This document shows, in pieces, positions 5,666-8,042 of a stretch of DNA of 8,042 nt (within the stretch, counting starts at the first letter, position 1; each line of letters begins with the position of its first letter). The DNA is taken from NCBI GenBank assembly GCA_015522955.1, contig WALG01000032.1, positions 1-8,042 on the forward strand. Reading direction: 5' to 3'. Origin of the DNA: DHVE2 group archaeon (GTDB lineage Archaea > Thermoplasmatota > Thermoplasmata > Thermoplasmatales > Aciduliprofundaceae). Both the position numbers and the translations under genes were made by a program. The notes under the pieces were generated by a model. The model was not told the DNA's origin. It made no database searches and saw only the letters and a list, made by a program, of their open reading frames with translations.

Positions 5666-6629
5666 TTTCATCACCATATAGATGACAGGCCACAAAATGG
5701 CCGGGTTCTGCCTCAATCATCTTTGGCTCCTTCACATTACATATCCCCTTCAAATCCTTGCGCTCCTTGAATACTTGGCATCTTGGATGAAATCTGCAAC
5801 CTGAGGGAGGCTCACGTAAATCAGGGGGATATCCTGGAATAGCGTATATTTTCTTATCACTCCAGAGATCCGGTGTGCTTGCGAATAGTGCAGAGGTGTA
5901 TGGATGCAGGGGATTTTCAATGATGGCATCCACATCACCGTATTCCATCAATTTACCAGCGTACATTATACCTATTTTATCACTTCTCTCCACAGCCAAT
6001 GAGATATCATGGGTAATGAGAAATATACTCGTACCCTGGGATTTCATTTCATCCAGAAGGTCCATAATTGAATCCTGAACAAGCACGTCCAGTGCTGTTG
6101 TAGGCTCATCTGCTATCAGCAATTTTGGTCTAAACGCCATGGCCATGGAGATTATTATCCTCTGTCTCTGCCCTCCGCTCAATTGATGGGGATAGTAAGT
6201 TAATCTGTCAGGGGGTATATTTACACTTTTAAGTAGTTCCTTTGCGTTCTTCTTTGCCTCCTCAGGCTCCACACCATGTTCCACCATGACCTCCACTATT
6301 TGGTCTCCCACCTTGCGAAGAGGGTCCAGTGAGGTCATGGGATCCTGAAATACCATACTTATCTCCTTTCCCCGTATTTTTTTGAGTTCTTCGTTTTTCA
6401 TTGTCACCAAATTTTTTCCATCGAAAATCACATGGCCGCCCACTATTTTACCGGGAGAGGGTACAAGATTCATTATGCCATGTGCAACTGTGGATTTTCC
6501 ACTTCCACTCTCACCAACAAAGGTGAGCCATTCACTTTCATTGATATGAAACGAGACATTCTCTACAGCCCTGACTACTCCACTGAGAGTGTAATAATGG
6601 ACACTTAAATTTTTCACATCTAGGAGCAT
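5649..6629 (-). CDS. oppD: Oligopeptide/dipeptide ABC transporter ATP-binding protein, OppD type
   Basis: 326 residues. ATPase partner of OppF, energising import through OppB-OppC. Motifs: Walker A GESGSGKST (39-47), Q95 in VFQDPMTSLDP, signature LSGGQRQR (150-157), Walker B LIADEPTTALD (171-181) with catalytic E175, and switch H207 in ITHD. The C-terminal domain has HPYTSALF (242-249), PSGCRFHPRC, and four cysteines C278, C284, C297 and C315, matching those of OppF. The frame opens at a GTG at 6638, but the ATG at 6629 is preferred because AGGTGAT lies four bases before it; that site itself overlaps the oppC stop. The two ATPases are clearly paralogous yet diverged, as expected for an Opp heterodimer. 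Confidence 0.94.
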   Translation of the reverse strand: MLLDVKNLSVHYYTLSGVVRAVENVSFHINESEWLTFVGESGSGKSTVAHGIMNLVPSPGKIVGGHVIFDGKNLVTMKNEELKKIRGKEISMVFQDPMTSLDPLRKVGDQIVEVMVEHGVEPEEAKKNAKELLKSVNIPPDRLTYYPHQLSGGQRQRIIISMAMAFRPKLLIADEPTTALDVLVQDSIMDLLDEMKSQGTSIFLITHDISLAVERSDKIGIMYAGKLMEYGDVDAIIENPLHPYTSALFASTPDLWSDKKIYAIPGYPPDLREPPSGCRFHPRCQVFKERKDLKGICNVKEPKMIEAEPGHFVACHLYGDENGNSA

Positions 6630-6634
6630 TGAAA

Positions 6635-7483
6635 TCACCTCGTACCTAAGGATGTCTTTTCACTCATGGCCTCTCCAATTAAGGCAAAGGCCATGGCGAA
6701 CAGCATCACCATCAACCCTGGAAATAGCGCAAGCCACCAGTATCCATCAAGCATGAAAGGTTGTCCTACTCTAAGATCATACCCCCAGTCAGGTGTGGGA
6801 GGTGTTACTGAGAGACCCAAGAAACTCAATCCTGCCTCTGTGAGAATAGCATCTGCAACACTCAGGGAGAATACCACAAGGATTGTAGGTACAAGGTTTG
6901 GAAGTATGTATCTGTACATTATGTCCCCATGCTTTGCACCAACAGCCCTTGCAGCCTCCACAAATAACTGTGCCTTAAGGCTTAGAGTCTGACCACGAAC
7001 CATACGGAAATAGGTAGGTACATACACAAAGGATATTGCAACTGCCGTGTTCATTGGACTGGGACCAAGAGCCACCGAAATCACGATGGCAAGAATTATC
7101 GCTGGGAATGCATAGATGCTATCCATTATAATGCTTAAGGTTCTATCCAATTTACCTCCAAAGTATCCCGACGTGAGACCTAGAGGGATGCCAATGAACA
7201 TGGAAATTAGGGTAGCCACAACCACCACAAAGAAAACAATACGGGCACCCCATATTATACGGGAAAACATATCCTGGCCAAGTCTGTTTGTACCCATGGG
7301 ATGCTCCCAACTAGGTGGTTGAAAAGTATCCTCGCTGGACTGGGTAGGGTTGTAGGGTGAAATTATAGGCGCAAAGATAGCCATGATAGCAACCACCAGC
7401 ACTATGCTCAAACCTACCCATAGCATCCATCTACCCGGAAACTTTTGAAAGAGTGGACCAAATATCTTGTCAGCAATTTCCAT
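6635..7483 (-). CDS. oppC: Oligopeptide/dipeptide ABC transporter permease, OppC type
   Basis: 282 residues, normal for the family. Membrane subunit forming the channel with OppB. The N-terminus has one membrane helix (about 22-44), then the family hallmark HPMGTNRLGQD (61-71). The core permease domain follows, with hydrophobic segments near 81-103, 116-140, 146-160, 196-220 and 250-272. The EAA loop that docks on the ATPases is EAARAVGAKHGDIMYRYILP (176-195). GLSFLGLSVTPPTPDWG (218-234) is another conserved block. The ATG at 7483 has AAAGGTGAT three bases upstream. It starts 10 nt after the oppB stop; its own stop lies 5 nt before the oppD ATG. No sign of damage. Confidence 0.95.
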   Translation of the reverse strand: MEIADKIFGPLFQKFPGRWMLWVGLSIVLVVAIMAIFAPIISPYNPTQSSEDTFQPPSWEHPMGTNRLGQDMFSRIIWGARIVFFVVVVATLISMFIGIPLGLTSGYFGGKLDRTLSIIMDSIYAFPAIILAIVISVALGPSPMNTAVAISFVYVPTYFRMVRGQTLSLKAQLFVEAARAVGAKHGDIMYRYILPNLVPTILVVFSLSVADAILTEAGLSFLGLSVTPPTPDWGYDLRVGQPFMLDGYWWLALFPGLMVMLFAMAFALIGEAMSEKTSLGTR

Positions 7484-7493
7484 CTTATCACCT

Positions 7494-8042
7494 TTAATAC
7501 TTCACCCTTGGATCCAGAAGCGCATATATTATATCCACAATCAAACTTATGAAACCAATAAATATCGCTATGAATATTACCGTGCCCTGAATGGAGGTAT
7601 AGTCTCTGTAATCTATTCTGTCCATTAAGAATGTTCCCATGCCTGGCCAACTGAAAGTTGTCTCTGTAAGCACTGCACCACCTAATAGTATTGCAAACTG
7701 CAAACCCATCAACGTGATCACCGGTATAAAAGCGTTTTTGAGGGCATACCAAGTAACCTTCCAGTCTGTCACTCCACGCGCATGATAGGACCTTATGAAA
7801 TCTTGAGCAAGTACCTCGACCATATTGTTCCTCACAAGTCTGGTATATGCACCACTTAGCACTATTCCGAGTGTGAGGCTGGGAAGAATGATATGCTTGA
7901 GGGAACTCACAAAGGCGGGCCAGTTTCCCGTAAGTATGCTATCCAGAATATAGAGACCTGTGATGGTATGTAAATTCAACCCAGGGTCTATACGTCCGGA
8001 GGTTGGAAGTACATGAAGCACCACTCCAAAGAAATATTGAAG
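7494..8042 (-). CDS. oppB: Oligopeptide/dipeptide ABC transporter permease, OppB type, C-terminal part
   Basis: The frame runs off the right edge, so only the last 182 residues are visible; the GTG at 8024 is internal, since the codons before it (LQYFFGV) still fit the family. The visible part begins at the LPTSGRID block that precedes the core permease domain. It continues with ILPSLTLG, the EAA loop AQDFIRSYHARGVTDWKVTW (79-98) and the signature ETTFSWPGMGTFLMDRIDYR (127-146). It ends in DPRVKY, the usual OppB C-terminus. Four hydrophobic segments are evident. It is the upstream member of the oppB-oppC-oppD-oppF operon; the promoter and any solute-binding protein lie outside the window. It pairs with OppC to form the pore. 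Confidence 0.95.
   Translation of the reverse strand, partial: LQYFFGVVLHVLPTSGRIDPGLNLHTITGLYILDSILTGNWPAFVSSLKHIILPSLTLGIVLSGAYTRLVRNNMVEVLAQDFIRSYHARGVTDWKVTWYALKNAFIPVITLMGLQFAILLGGAVLTETTFSWPGMGTFLMDRIDYRDYTSIQGTVIFIAIFIGFISLIVDIIYALLDPRVKY

Noticed and set aside
6630..6638. GTG start for oppD
   Set aside because: The perfect AGGTGAT ribosome-binding site would lie over this codon; it is correctly spaced only for the ATG at 6629.
7414..7752. 112-residue minus-strand open frame overlapping oppB and oppC
   Set aside because: It is an alternative frame of the same strand through well-conserved permease sequence.

Overview
This window looks like the chromosome of a euryarchaeon, possibly in the Thermoplasmata or an Aciduliprofundum-like lineage (lineage is inference). 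The support is a diphthamide synthase (Dph2), the C-terminal half of an archaeal-type GMP synthetase, archaeal promoters (TATA boxes about 25 nt before the start codon, with leaderless first genes), T-tract terminators and strong GGTGAT/GGAGGT Shine-Dalgarno sites only at internal operon genes. There are no mobile elements, CRISPR arrays, tRNAs or rRNAs.

Layout. (1) 2-220 (+): 3' end of the GMP synthetase ATP-pyrophosphatase subunit, abutting tail to tail, with no spacer, a minus-strand gene for a small single-pass membrane protein (589-221). (2) 590-723: a short divergent intergenic region that appears to hold a small RNA gene, about 637-692 on the plus strand. Its shape is that of an archaeal H/ACA pseudouridylation guide: lower stem, two-sided pocket, 6-bp upper stem and a kink-loop with tandem G.A pairs. 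The two sides of the pocket are complementary to adjacent parts of the conserved 16S rRNA segment GGUGGUGCAUGGC. (3) 724-2932 (+): a tightly overlapping operon dph2 - small unknown gene - purN. PurN carries an unrecognised N-terminal extension of about 105 residues. (4) 4215-2941 (-): tmk-rpe, thymidylate kinase and ribulose-phosphate 3-epimerase. (5) 4295-4681 (+): a small membrane protein of unknown function, divergent from tmk. (6) 8042-4676 (-): an oligopeptide/dipeptide-type ABC importer, oppB (5' end outside the window)-oppC-oppD-oppF. The solute-binding protein is not in the window.

How they work together. GuaA, PurN, Tmk and Rpe are nucleotide and pentose-phosphate housekeeping genes: GMP formation, purine formylation, dTMP phosphorylation and pentose supply. 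Dph2 and the proposed 16S guide RNA both serve the translation apparatus (elongation factor 2 and the small ribosomal subunit). The Opp importer is a separate nutrient-uptake operon. Gene packing is extreme: converging genes are separated by 0 or 8 nt or overlap by 6 nt, so terminators must lie inside the opposing coding sequence. The most interesting item is the candidate guide RNA at 637-692.
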